Below are positions 30,633 to 38,546 of a DNA stretch of 64,000 bases, in pieces. The stretch spans positions 1 through 64,000 of the forward strand of contig CAIQIQ010000050.1 in NCBI GenBank assembly GCA_903871935.1, given 5' to 3'. A program made the position numbers and the translations under genes. This DNA comes from an uncultured Phycisphaerales bacterium (lineage in GTDB: Bacteria > Planctomycetota > Phycisphaerae > Tepidisphaerales > Tepidisphaeraceae). The notes beneath the pieces are model-generated. The model saw only the letters and a program-made list of their open reading frames with translations, was not told the origin of the DNA and made no database searches. The number at the start of each line of letters is the position of its first letter. The stretch's first letter is position 1.

Positions 30633-31248
30633 AGGAGAAGCCGTGGGTTTGAAAACGCAGGAGCAAGCAAGGGCGGTGTATTCGGAGTCGCCGGCACCTG
30701 AGCCGGTAGCTGGGGCGCTGCAAGCGATCTCTCCGCTCTCGGCGTTGATTTTCCGGTACATGTTCCAGGAAGGGGAGATCGTTGAACTGGTCGTGCGTGC
30801 GTCGCCGTGGTGGCTGTTGTTTTCCTCGTGGCGGGCGCTGCTGTTATGCGCGGCGATCATCATGGCGGGTGTGACTTTTGCGCCTGGTCCCAGAGACTGG
30901 TATGTCGAGGTGGGCGTGATGGGTGGGCTGGCGCGGCTGATGTGGGCGACGGTGAAATGGGTGTCGCGAATCCATGTTCTGACGAACATGCGAGTGATGA
31001 CGGTGTCTGGTGTATTCAACGTCGTGGTCGTCGAATGCCCGCTGCGTCGTATGGCGCGTATCCGGAACGTTTCTGCCCTGAATGAACGGTTTCTGCTCCT
31101 GGGCTCTCTGGAACTGATTCCGATGGAAGAGAGCTTCCCGATCATGCTGTGGCAGACGCTCGGCAGGCCGGGCGAAGTGCAGCGGAAGATCCAGGCAGCC
31201 ATGGATCGTTCGCGGCAGAATGGGGTGCCGCCCACTGCGCGGGGATGA
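30625..31248 (+). CDS. PH-domain (YdbS-like) membrane protein
   Basis: A 207-residue protein with two hydrophobic segments around residues 53-105 (WWLLFSSWRALLLCAAIIMAG and the following stretch), then a bacterial PH domain: VLTNMRVMTVSGVFNVVVVECPL, and LGSLELIPMEESFPIMLW. Proteins of this kind are small membrane proteins of unknown function. The start overlaps hpt by 8 bp; the GTG at 30643 is an alternative. It is the last gene before the repeat-rich leader at 31.3 kb. The role is not inferable from the neighbourhood. Confidence 0.75.
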   Translation: MHEGEAVGLKTQEQARAVYSESPAPEPVAGALQAISPLSALIFRYMFQEGEIVELVVRASPWWLLFSSWRALLLCAAIIMAGVTFAPGPRDWYVEVGVMGGLARLMWATVKWVSRIHVLTNMRVMTVSGVFNVVVVECPLRRMARIRNVSALNERFLLLGSLELIPMEESFPIMLWQTLGRPGEVQRKIQAAMDRSRQNGVPPTARG

Positions 31249-31278
31249 GCGGAGAGGCAGGGATGACAAGGTGCCAGG

Positions 31279-31404
31279 TGTGGATAAGTGACAGGTGCGC
31301 AGGTTCTCGGCTGGGGTACCCCCTACGTGCTAAGTGCCTTGGGGGCAGTTAGTTAGGTTGAGGTTGGAGGAGGAGGTGCGCAGGTTCGGGGCGATTGTGG
31401 ATAA
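31279..31404 (+). repeat. 126-bp repeat with two DnaA boxes, copy B
   Basis: Bounded by TGTGGATAA at 31279-31287 and 31396-31404 (TTATCCACA on the other strand), starts 117 bp apart exactly as in copy A. AGGTGCGCAGGTT occurs at 31293-31305 and 31374-31386, and the palindrome GGGGTACCCC at 31313-31322 lies 34 bp from the first box, again as in copy A. About 80 percent identical to copy A without gaps. Confidence 0.8.
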
Positions 31405-31592
31405 CTCCGCCTGGCGGAATGACCAATGCCCAAATCCCAATGGCCAATGAATGACCAAGGCCCAAGCAGCAATGACCAAGATGCTCAGGTTCGTATGCGC
31501 AATCTGAGCGATCTGTAATGTGGATCACTGGTGGGACGAAGGTGCGCAGGTCCGGTGCGCGTGTTCGGGCCTACTTGTCCGGTAGGAGTAGT

Positions 31593-31734
31593 GGTATTCG
31601 GTTGTCAAATAGCGTGGCCGGGGTGAGGCCAGGAGGGTGAAAAACATGTCCCTCCATAATAAGGGGTGGTTCGGGCGGTTTTTGTTTGAAAAGGGCTGAA
31701 AAAGCGCGGGTCAAAAAAATGTGCAGAATTCTGG
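31593..31734 (+). repeat. Leader repeat block 2, copy B
   Basis: Plus-strand counterpart of 1738-1881, with the conserved words GGTATTCGGTTG, AAAAACATGTCCCTC, ATAATAAGGGG and GAATTCTGG in the same order. It follows the DnaA-box repeat by about 190 bp (about 335 bp in copy A) and lies 250 bp before the start of the secreted protein gene. Confidence 0.65.
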
Positions 31735-31982
31735 AGGGCAGGGTTATGACACATAGGCACCAAGGCATGCAGGCACCAAGGCACCATGCGGGCTAACTCC
31801 GGTCGTCGCTGCGAGATGCGAGGGACGAGAGGAGTGTAACCTTTTGGATCGGATTGCTGTTTATACCCAAGGATAACTTGCACGCGCCTTGGGCGCTGGT
31901 TAGTGTTGGTTTTGTTAAAATTGTTGGGTTGCCGGTGGGCTATGCGGGAAAGCCACGAGGACAAACCACGGGAGAGAAGAAC

Positions 31983-34952
31983 ATGGCATCTCTGCGCGAT
32001 GGCGGTATGAAGGGCTACGGAGCACGGTCAATGAAAAGGGCAGCACGGGCCACGGTGGAGCGTCTGGAGTCGCGCACGCTGCTGGCGGGCAATCTCATTG
32101 CCAACGGGGACTTTAGTCTGGGCAACAGCGGTTTCACTAACGACTACATCTACGGCTCGATCACGGTCGATGGGCACTGCGTGGTAGGGTACGATGTGGC
32201 GGATAGCTATTTTGGTACCACCGGCGGCAATGAGTTCCGGGATCACACCACCGGCACGGGGCAGATGCTGATGCTCAACGGGCGTGCCGTGGCGAACAGT
32301 GCCGCGTGGGTCCAGAGCGTGAGCGTATCGGCGTCGACCCCCTACACATTCTCAGGCTGGGCGGCATCGTGGGGTGATTCTGGCGGGACTGGCGATCCCC
32401 ATCCGGCTTCACTGCTGTTCCAGATCAACGGTGTCACGGTCGGCACCGGCCTGCAACTGCCATCCACGATTCAGCAGTGGATGCAGTGGAGCCTGCAATG
32501 GAACTCAGGCAGTGCCACGACGGCGGTGATTCGCATCGTTGATACCGAGACCAATTGGTACGGGAATGACTTCACGATGGATGATCTGTCGCTGAGCGCA
32601 TCGGGGCCGGCAAACCATGCGCCCACGGGACTCGGGATCTCGGGCGCCAGTGTCGCCGAAAACCAACCGATCGGCACATCTGTCGGTACGCTGAGCACGA
32701 CGGATCCGGATGTTGGAGATACGTTCACATACAGCCTGGTCTCCGGCACTGGTTCTGCCGACAACGCCAGCTTCACGATTGCAGGCAATCAACTACAGAC
32801 GGCCGCGGTGTTTAACTACGAGGTTAGGTCCAGCTATTCGATTCGCCTGCGTACGACTGACCAGGGCGGCCTGTGGTATGAGAAGCCCTTCACGATCACC
32901 GTGACCGATGCGAACGACAACCCCACGGGCATTGTTCTCACGGGCAATTCGATTGCGGAGAATCAACCCGCGGGGACGGTGATTGGCAGCCTATCGGGGT
33001 TTGATCCGGACGCGGGCCAGAGCGCCTCGCTGACGTATTCGCTGCCGCTTGGATACGCAGACAACAGTCAGTTTGACTTGGCGGGCGATCAACTGATCGC
33101 CAAGGGCACGCTCAACTACGAGTCCAAGAGCAGCTATTCGATCCAGATTCGGGCAACGGATACTGGCGGCCTGAGTTACGACAGGCTGTTCACAATCACA
33201 GTGACCAACGTGAACGAGACTCCGACGAACGTTGCGCTGGCGGGCACATCGGTTGCGGAGAACCTGCCTGCGGGAGCGACGGTGGGCGGCTTATCGGGCA
33301 GCGATCCGGATGCGGGGGAGCTGTTTAGCTATGCCCTGGTGTCGGGGGTTGGCTCTACCGACAACGCCAGCTTCACAGTGTCGGGCAGCCGGCTCAAGAC
33401 GGCCGCGGTGTTCGACTACGAGACGAGGAGCAGCTATTCGATTCGCCTGCGTGTGACGGACTTGGGTGGCCTGTGGTATGAGAAGCCCTTCACGATCACA
33501 GTGACCAATGTCAACGAGACACCGACGGATGTTGCGCTGGCGGGCACGTCGGTGGCTGAGAATCAACCCGCGGGAACGATGATTGGGGGCCTGTCGGGCA
33601 GTGATCCGGACGCCGGCCAGAGCGCCACGCTGACATACAGTCTGCCCTCTGGACAGCTTGACAACAGTCTGTTCCTGGTCGTAGGCAACGAGCTGCGGAC
33701 TAACGCGGCGTTCAACTATGAGTCGAAGAACAGCTATTGGATCCAACTCCGTGCGACTGATACGGGTGGCCTGTCGTATGACAGGGCTTTTGCGATCGGC
33801 GTGACCGATGTAAACGACAATCCTACGGACATTGCGCTGGCGGGCACGTCGATTGCGGAGAATCTGCCGGCCGGGACGGTGGTTGGCGATATATCGGGCA
33901 GCGATCCCGATGTGGGCCAGAGCGGCACGCTGACGTTTGGCCTGCTACCTGGATACGCAGACAACAGTCTATTCGAGATCGCGGGCAATCAACTGACGAC
34001 CGCTTCTCGATTCGACTATGAAGCCAAGAGCAGTTACTCGATCGGCGTTCGCGCTACCGATACAGGTGGGCTGAGCTACGATGAGTCATTTTCGATCACG
34101 GTCAGCGATGATCCGACCGATTTGCGTGCGACCATTGGGCTGGTCAATGGCAAGACGGTAGCATCGCCGGCGTTGCAGGATGCCGATGGGGACCTGGTGA
34201 AGTTCAAACTCAGTGGTGGCGGAACTGGGCAGATCTACGGGTTTGGCAACAGCTTCGAAGACATCGTTTTGGATCGGACCGGCACGAAGTCGGTCCTGAC
34301 GATCACGGTGAAGAAAGCCGTGGGCGGCGATGGGCACGTGACGGTCGGAAACATGACCAGTGACGGGCTGATGAAGAGCATAGCGGGCACGCCTGTAACC
34401 CTTTCGGGGCAGATGTTGCTCAATACGCTGAATCGAGCTGCGGGCAGGACGGCGGTATCGTTGAAGTTGCTGCAGGTCTGCGATGCGAATATTCAGGTCC
34501 AAGGTTTGCCGGTGGCTTCGCTTAGGGTGAGCGGGGACGTTTCGGGAAGCCGGATCGTTACGACCGGCTCGATCAATACGTTTAGCGCGGCGACGCTGCT
34601 GAATAGTGACGTTCTGGTTGGCGTGGCTACCGGCTTTGCGGGAGACTTTGCCGATGTCCCGGGCGACTTTGCCAGTACAGGCGCCAAGCTTGGGAGCCTG
34701 AAGGTGACAGGGAGGAAGCTGGCCAGAGGGCATGCAGCACCGGCGTATGTCGAAGGCGGCCACATCTCGGCCCCCAATGTGGGAACGGTGTCGCTGCTGA
34801 ATGTGCCGCAGGGCTCCGGGCCAGTGGTGCATGTGCTGAATGATGTGGGTGTGCTGAAGGTGGGCCGGGCGACACTGACGTCCACCGCGATGGTTGCCAG
34901 TGGGACGTGGAAGGTGGCGGGGGCGCGGCCGGTGATTTGGGAGGTAGTGTAA
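31983..34952 (+). CDS. Secreted cadherin-like repeat protein with LEPR-XLL-type N-terminus
   Basis: A 989-residue protein. The N-terminus contains VERLESRTLLAG (residues 25-36), the planctomycete LE-x-R-x-LLA motif thought to direct export of large surface proteins. Residues about 37-210 form a module that looks like a carbohydrate-binding or DUF642-like beta sandwich (NLIANGDFSLGNSGF). Five cadherin-like domains of 100 residues follow (about 214-710), each with AEN.P.GT..G.L...DPD and ITVT..N..PT, with acidic residues suited to calcium. The last 280 residues are another beta-rich region with no visible anchor. A surface or matrix adhesion role is inferred. The ATG at 31983 has a good ribosome site; 43 extra in-frame codons upstream are not protein-like. 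Confidence 0.85.
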   Translation: MASLRDGGMKGYGARSMKRAARATVERLESRTLLAGNLIANGDFSLGNSGFTNDYIYGSITVDGHCVVGYDVADSYFGTTGGNEFRDHTTGTGQMLMLNGRAVANSAAWVQSVSVSASTPYTFSGWAASWGDSGGTGDPHPASLLFQINGVTVGTGLQLPSTIQQWMQWSLQWNSGSATTAVIRIVDTETNWYGNDFTMDDLSLSASGPANHAPTGLGISGASVAENQPIGTSVGTLSTTDPDVGDTFTYSLVSGTGSADNASFTIAGNQLQTAAVFNYEVRSSYSIRLRTTDQGGLWYEKPFTITVTDANDNPTGIVLTGNSIAENQPAGTVIGSLSGFDPDAGQSASLTYSLPLGYADNSQFDLAGDQLIAKGTLNYESKSSYSIQIRATDTGGLSYDRLFTITVTNVNETPTNVALAGTSVAENLPAGATVGGLSGSDPDAGELFSYALVSGVGSTDNASFTVSGSRLKTAAVFDYETRSSYSIRLRVTDLGGLWYEKPFTITVTNVNETPTDVALAGTSVAENQPAGTMIGGLSGSDPDAGQSATLTYSLPSGQLDNSLFLVVGNELRTNAAFNYESKNSYWIQLRATDTGGLSYDRAFAIGVTDVNDNPTDIALAGTSIAENLPAGTVVGDISGSDPDVGQSGTLTFGLLPGYADNSLFEIAGNQLTTASRFDYEAKSSYSIGVRATDTGGLSYDESFSITVSDDPTDLRATIGLVNGKTVASPALQDADGDLVKFKLSGGGTGQIYGFGNSFEDIVLDRTGTKSVLTITVKKAVGGDGHVTVGNMTSDGLMKSIAGTPVTLSGQMLLNTLNRAAGRTAVSLKLLQVCDANIQVQGLPVASLRVSGDVSGSRIVTTGSINTFSAATLLNSDVLVGVATGFAGDFADVPGDFASTGAKLGSLKVTGRKLARGHAAPAYVEGGHISAPNVGTVSLLNVPQGSGPVVHVLNDVGVLKVGRATLTSTAMVASGTWKVAGARPVIWEVV
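32622..34112 (+). repeat. Five tandem ~300-bp coding repeats (cadherin-like domains)
   Basis: Units begin at 32622, 32922, 33222, 33522 and 33822, four exactly 300 bp long and the last about 291 bp. Units 1 and 3 share GLWYEKPFTITVT, while 2, 4 and 5 share GGLSYD, so the array looks like a duplicated two-domain unit plus an extra copy. Several stretches are nearly identical at the DNA level, indicating recent duplication or gene conversion. Confidence 0.9.
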
Positions 34953-35039
34953 AGCTAAGGCGGAAAGCGAAAAGCGGAGAGCGAAAATCGAAGGATGAAA
35001 GCGGTAAGCAGAGAGAAAGCGAGCGAGAGCTCTGCTATC

Positions 35040-35441
35040 TCAATAGTCCAGCAGGTCCAGTCCGTCGATGCCCTCGAAGTGCCTGCGATTGCGGCTGGCG
35101 AGCCGACTGCGATGCTCGATGGCAAAGCCCGCAATCCATAAATCCGCCTGGGACCGCCCTTTGAGCTGGTTGTCGTGACGAAGTCGCGCGGTAACGTGAG
35201 CATATTGACTGGCGGTGCGAGGAGAGAAACTGCCAAACTCAAAGGCTGCGAGAAACGCCAGGGCTTCGCGATAGCGCGCTTCAGAAATATACGCGGCTCC
35301 CTCCAGGAATTCGCCCACGGCCATTACTGGAACCACAAAAACTTCGGCGGAATTCTCCGCCAGCAGGCGCACTGCTGCGTGTGTGGAGTCGTGCCGGTTG
35401 CGCCAGAGATCGATCAGGAACGTGGTATCAAGACAAATCAT
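35040..35441 (-). CDS. vapC: VapC-family PIN-domain toxin
   Basis: A 133-residue PIN-domain protein. The start at ATG 35441 gives MICLDTTFLIDLWR, the first conserved aspartate of the PIN fold. The acidic EFLEGA region, and DLWIAGFAIEHRSRLASRNRRHF with the later aspartate, complete the metal-binding set. VapC toxins are ribonucleases that cut tRNA or rRNA and are held inactive by VapB. The gene overlaps the antitoxin gene by 14 bp, the normal arrangement. The target RNA cannot be predicted. A purine-rich spacer separates its end from the convergent surface-protein gene. Confidence 0.88.
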   Translation of the reverse strand: MICLDTTFLIDLWRNRHDSTHAAVRLLAENSAEVFVVPVMAVGEFLEGAAYISEARYREALAFLAAFEFGSFSPRTASQYAHVTARLRHDNQLKGRSQADLWIAGFAIEHRSRLASRNRRHFEGIDGLDLLDY

Positions 35442-35679
35442 GCTGTAGCCATGGTTCGGACTTGCGATGTTCCTGGACGACCTCAAGCATACGTTTGGCC
35501 TCGTCGCTGGTAAGCGGGCCTATCGTGGCAAGTCGCCTCAGAATATCCGCGCCGGTATGCGCAGTGGAAAAGTGATCGACGAGGCGATCGATGACACTGG
35601 AGAAGGATTCCGACTCAGCTTTGACGCGGGCGAGCTTACGATAGACTTCCGCATCGACGGCAATGGTCTTCGTACTCAT
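35428..35679 (-). CDS. vapB: VapB-family antitoxin
   Basis: An 83-residue protein. From the ATG at 35679 it reads KTIAVDAEVYRKLARVKAESESFSSVIDRLV, the pattern of the small VapB antitoxins of the PF02697 type, with an N-terminal DNA-binding part and a C-terminal toxin-binding tail. It overlaps vapC by 14 bp. Direct repeats just before the start suggest autoregulation. The 14 extra in-frame residues to 35721 would cover those repeats and are not part of the protein. Confidence 0.85.
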   Translation of the reverse strand: MSTKTIAVDAEVYRKLARVKAESESFSSVIDRLVDHFSTAHTGADILRRLATIGPLTSDEAKRMLEVVQEHRKSEPWLQHDLS

Positions 35680-35700
35680 ACATGTAAGTTTATATGTAAG
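35679..35700 (-). promoter_or_regulatory. Candidate VapB autoregulatory site
   Basis: Two direct copies of ATGTAAG (35682-35688 and 35694-35700), 12 bp apart, the first overlapping the palindrome TACATGTA at 35679-35686. They lie right at the vapB start. A 12-bp period suits repeated binding of a small antitoxin dimer. Confidence 0.45.
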
Positions 35701-35762
35701 ACGTGAGGAAGGCAAACTCACTGATTGAAGGTTTGCTTGCGCCAGGTGCGCATGAGGACGGT

Positions 35763-36647
35763 CTATCGCCTTCGGCCTAAAAGATCGACGAGCGCTTTGT
35801 CGTAGGGTTGGTCGACCATGATGGAGTGATATTCGCTGTCACAGTCCATACAGCCTCGCTTTACGGCGGCAACGTGGGCCTGCACTTGTTTCTGGTAGAC
35901 GTCGCGGATCTCTGATGGTTCGATGGCAAGTTTTTCGCCGGTTTCGAGATCCTGGAGGGTGATCTGGCGGGAGTAGGATGGGCCCTCAAGAGTCATCTCA
36001 GCACGGTCGAGGAGGTGGATGACCATGGCCTGGTGCTTGCGGTAGCGCAGGTGCTGCAGGGCGCGAAGCAGTTCATCGGTCTCGACCCACAGATCACTGA
36101 TGATAATCAGCATGCCGCGGCGGGGCAGACGCTCCGCCAGTTCGTGCAGGCGCTGGGGCAGTGTCGTGGCCGTGCCGGCGGGCAGATTTTCCAGTGCGCG
36201 GAACAGGCGATCGATGTGCGCAGGCGAGGAGGCGGGGGGAAGCTCAACCTGGATCTTTTCGTCCACCGCGCACAGGCCTGCCAGGTCCTGCTGCATGGAC
36301 AGGAGGTAGGCAATGCAGGAGGTCAGGTGGCGGGCATACTCCATTTTGTTGCCGAAACGCATGGAATTGGAGTTGTCCAGGACGATGGTCGCCCGCAGGT
36401 TGGTCTCCTGCTCGAAGAGTTTGATGTAGTAGCGGTCGGATCGGCCGACGACCTTCCAGTCCATATGGCGAAGTTCATCGCCGGGCGCATATTCGCGGTG
36501 TTCGGAGAACTCGGCCGAGAAGCCGCGATGGGGTGACTTGTGCATGCCGGTGATGACGCCCTCGACCACATCGCGGGCAAAGAGTTGCAGCTTGGACAGC
36601 CGAGCGGCGTCCTGCGGGGAGAAATAGCGGTATCGGCGCAGGGCCAT
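35763..36647 (-). CDS. DUF58 (von Willebrand A-like) protein
   Basis: A 294-residue DUF58 protein. The signature GFSAEFSEHREYAPGDELRHMDWKV at about residues 42-66 is diagnostic, and IVLDNSNSMRFG (DxSxS-type metal site) shows the vWA fold. Such proteins normally accompany MoxR-type AAA ATPases and membrane vWA proteins in an envelope or metal-chelation chaperone system. Here no MoxR ATPase is next to it, so partners must be elsewhere. It is downstream of rsmD on the same strand with a 50-bp gap containing two TGATTAT heptamers. Confidence 0.9.
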   Translation of the reverse strand: MALRRYRYFSPQDAARLSKLQLFARDVVEGVITGMHKSPHRGFSAEFSEHREYAPGDELRHMDWKVVGRSDRYYIKLFEQETNLRATIVLDNSNSMRFGNKMEYARHLTSCIAYLLSMQQDLAGLCAVDEKIQVELPPASSPAHIDRLFRALENLPAGTATTLPQRLHELAERLPRRGMLIIISDLWVETDELLRALQHLRYRKHQAMVIHLLDRAEMTLEGPSYSRQITLQDLETGEKLAIEPSEIRDVYQKQVQAHVAAVKRGCMDCDSEYHSIMVDQPYDKALVDLLGRRR

Positions 36648-36697
36648 ACGTAGTGATTATTGATTATTCCGTAACAGCATGCCAGTGGGCTGCTGGA

Positions 36698-37270
36698 TTA
36701 CCCTTGATCGCTGCGCCTGATGAAGCGAAGAACCATACCACCGTATTCTCGGCGGTCAAATTCGACCGTATCGGCGGGAAGACCTAATTGGTCGTGGGCA
36801 TCGTGGCGAAGGACGATGTAGCCGCCGGGCATGAGATGCTGTTGGATCATCGAGCGGATGAGCGTGCGGAGGTCGTCGCCGCGCTGGGTGATGAAGCGGT
36901 AGGGGGGATCGAGGAAGATGACGGTCGGCTTGTCCGTATCGGCGGGGATGGTGTGAGAAAACCACCTGAATAGATCGCCGGGGATGATGCGGGATTGGGC
37001 TTCGGTCTGCAGGGCGGTGATGTTCTGCTTGAGCAGACCCAGGGCGGAGCGATCTGCCTCGAAGAAGAAGACAAGCTTCGAGCCGCGGCTGAGCGATTCC
37101 AGACCCATGGATCCGGTGCCGGCAAAGCAGTCGTAAACCACTGCGTCGGGCAGGTCGCCGGCGATGATGTCGAAGAGGGATTGCTTGACGCGGTCGGTGA
37201 TCGGGCGTGTGGTGTCCGAGGCGGGGGCGAGCAGGTTTCGACCGCGAAATTGACCGGCGATGATGCGCAT
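36698..37270 (-). CDS. rsmD: 16S rRNA (guanine-966 N2)-methyltransferase
   Basis: A 190-residue SAM-dependent methyltransferase. MRIIAGQFRGRNL is the standard RsmD start (ATG at 37270; 62 upstream in-frame residues run through the terminator region and are rejected). TRPITDRVKQSLFDII and YDCFAGTGSMGLESLSRG form the SAM site, and FLDPPYRF is the catalytic D-PPY motif for exocyclic amine methylation. It methylates G966 of 16S rRNA in the small subunit. It lies downstream of rplI, separated by a hairpin, and is probably a separate unit. Confidence 0.93.
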   Translation of the reverse strand: MRIIAGQFRGRNLLAPASDTTRPITDRVKQSLFDIIAGDLPDAVVYDCFAGTGSMGLESLSRGSKLVFFFEADRSALGLLKQNITALQTEAQSRIIPGDLFRWFSHTIPADTDKPTVIFLDPPYRFITQRGDDLRTLIRSMIQQHLMPGGYIVLRHDAHDQLGLPADTVEFDRREYGGMVLRFIRRSDQG

Positions 37271-37312
37271 GATGATCGCGTCGTGAGCCTTGCACCACCA
37301 TGGAATACGAAC

Positions 37313-37344
37313 GCGGCCGGGGACCTCAAGAGATCTCCGGCCGC
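37313..37344 (-). terminator. Hairpin downstream of rplI
   Basis: Perfect 8-bp arms GCGGCCGG/CCGGCCGC, extended to 11 pairs with one wobble around a 10-base loop. No T-run follows, so it may be a weak or factor-assisted terminator or an RNA-stabilising stem between rplI and rsmD. Confidence 0.55.
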
Positions 37345-37370
37345 TCCAAAGTATTGCTCGTATACCAAGC

Positions 37371-37898
37371 CTACGTTTGCGGCGCGGGCTCGGCGGCTGC
37401 GGTAGCAGCCTTCTTGGCGGCTTCCATGGTGGCCTTGCTCTCGGCATCGGGAGCAACCCAAACCTTGATGTCGGCCGTTAGATCGTCGGCAAAGCGAACC
37501 TTGGCGATGTAGGTATCGACATGGTCCAGCCGGCCGGGAAGGCTGATATCTTCGGCCTGGATGTTGAAGCCCTGCGACTGCAGCGCCTTGGAAATATCGG
37601 TGGCCGACACAGCGCCATAGAGGTGGCCCTGTTCGTTGGTCCGGCGCTCGAGGGTAACCTCGACGCCTTCGAGTTGCTTGATGAGGGCGGCCTGCTGTTC
37701 GCGGCGTTCGCGCTCCTGGCGCTCGATATCCTGGCGGATGGCTTCCACCTTCCTGATATTGCCGGCCGTGGGCAGCACGGCGAGATCCTGCGGAAGCAGG
37801 TAGTTGCGGGCATAGCCGGCCGACACTTCGACGACATCGCCGACCTTGCCGACGCTCTTGATGCTCTTCTTCAGAAGGAGCTTGACGTTCTTGGACAT
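37371..37898 (-). CDS. rplI: 50S ribosomal protein bL9
   Basis: A 175-residue bL9, slightly longer than the usual 150. The N-domain (MSKNVKLLLKKSIKSVGKVGDVVEVSAGYARNYLLPQDLA) has the conserved G-D-V-V-V-x-x-GYARN-LLP pattern. The long connecting helix is rich in Q/R/E (residues 50-75), and the C-domain contains GHLYGAVSATDI. The extra length is an alanine-rich tail. It sits after ssb in the rpsF-ssb-rplI order, but without rpsR between ssb and rplI. Confidence 0.95.
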   Translation of the reverse strand: MSKNVKLLLKKSIKSVGKVGDVVEVSAGYARNYLLPQDLAVLPTAGNIRKVEAIRQDIERQERERREQQAALIKQLEGVEVTLERRTNEQGHLYGAVSATDISKALQSQGFNIQAEDISLPGRLDHVDTYIAKVRFADDLTADIKVWVAPDAESKATMEAAKKAATAAAEPAPQT

Positions 37899-37920
37899 TT
37901 TCTTACCTCGTTGGTCACTG

Positions 37921-37996
37921 AGTCATTAGTCATTTGTCATTCGTCATCTGTCATTAGTCATTTGTCCCAAGGACCAATGACCAACGACTAATGACT
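37921..37996. repeat. Heptamer array forming a long imperfect hairpin
   Basis: The left arm is a run of 7-base units (GTCATTA, GTCATTT, GTCATTC, GTCATCT, GTCATTA, GTCATTT). The right arm GGACCAATGACCAACGACT followed by AATGACT is largely complementary to it, so the RNA would fold back on itself. It fills the ssb-rplI gap and touches the ssb stop codon. Heptamer arrays of this kind recur in planctomycete and cyanobacterial genomes. Confidence 0.75.
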
Positions 37997-38507
37997 AAAA
38001 CGGAATATCGTCCTCTTTGAATTGAGGCTGATCGTCATAGGGAGGCTGTTGCTGGTTCTGGGCAGGCGCCTGAGACTGTTGCGGAGCCGGGCGAGCCGGG
38101 GCCGGACGCCTCGCGGGCGCCGGAGCCGCCTGGCCACCTTCGGGGGCATAGCTTCCGCCACCGCCGCCGCCATCGCGGCGGGGCATGAGCTGGAAGTTGT
38201 TGATGGCGATGCTGTGCTTGGAGCGTTTGCCACCGCCCTGTTTGTCTTCCCAGGTGTCAAACTTCAGGCGTCCTTCAATGAACAGAAGATCGCCTTTCTT
38301 GCAGTACTGGTTGACGATCTCCGCCTGCTTGCCGAAGGCAGAACAGTCGATGAACATCACCTCTTCGCGATCCTGTCCCTGGGCATCCTTGAACTTCCGA
38401 TTGCACGCCATGCCGAAGCTCGCAATCGGTGTATTGCTCGGCAGATAGCGCATCTCGGGGTCACGGGTCAGGTTGCCCAACAGGATGATCTGATTGAAGC
38501 TGGCCAT
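37995..38507 (-). CDS. ssb: Single-stranded DNA-binding protein
   Basis: A 170-residue SSB. The OB fold covers residues 1-110 (FNQIILLGNLTRDPEMRYLPSNTPIASFGMACNR), followed by a Gly/Pro/Gln/Ala-rich linker and the acidic tip FKEDDIPF that recruits DNA-repair and replication proteins. It coats single-stranded DNA in replication and repair. It lies between rpsF and rplI, the usual ribosomal-protein context. Confidence 0.96.
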   Translation of the reverse strand: MASFNQIILLGNLTRDPEMRYLPSNTPIASFGMACNRKFKDAQGQDREEVMFIDCSAFGKQAEIVNQYCKKGDLLFIEGRLKFDTWEDKQGGGKRSKHSIAINNFQLMPRRDGGGGGGSYAPEGGQAAPAPARRPAPARPAPQQSQAPAQNQQQPPYDDQPQFKEDDIPF

Positions 38508-38546
38508 AGCGGGCTCCTCTTTGAACGAACAGCCTCGAAAATCACA

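Larger units (their letters stand above)
31249..31982. other. Repeat-rich non-coding leader of the cadherin-like gene
   Basis: No gene is recognisable in these 734 bp. It contains the DnaA-box repeat (31279-31404), a stretch of short ATGACCAA/CCCAA words (31421-31475), a third AGGTGCGCAGGT word (31540-31551) near a TGTGGATCA variant, and leader block 2 (31593-31734). A purine-rich GGGAGAGAAG precedes the ATG at 31983. Confidence 0.6.

Noticed and set aside
32622-34112. Regular 300-bp repeats considered as a CRISPR-like or other non-coding array.
   Set aside because: The units are fully coding and translate into cadherin-like domains. No CRISPR array is seen anywhere in the window.
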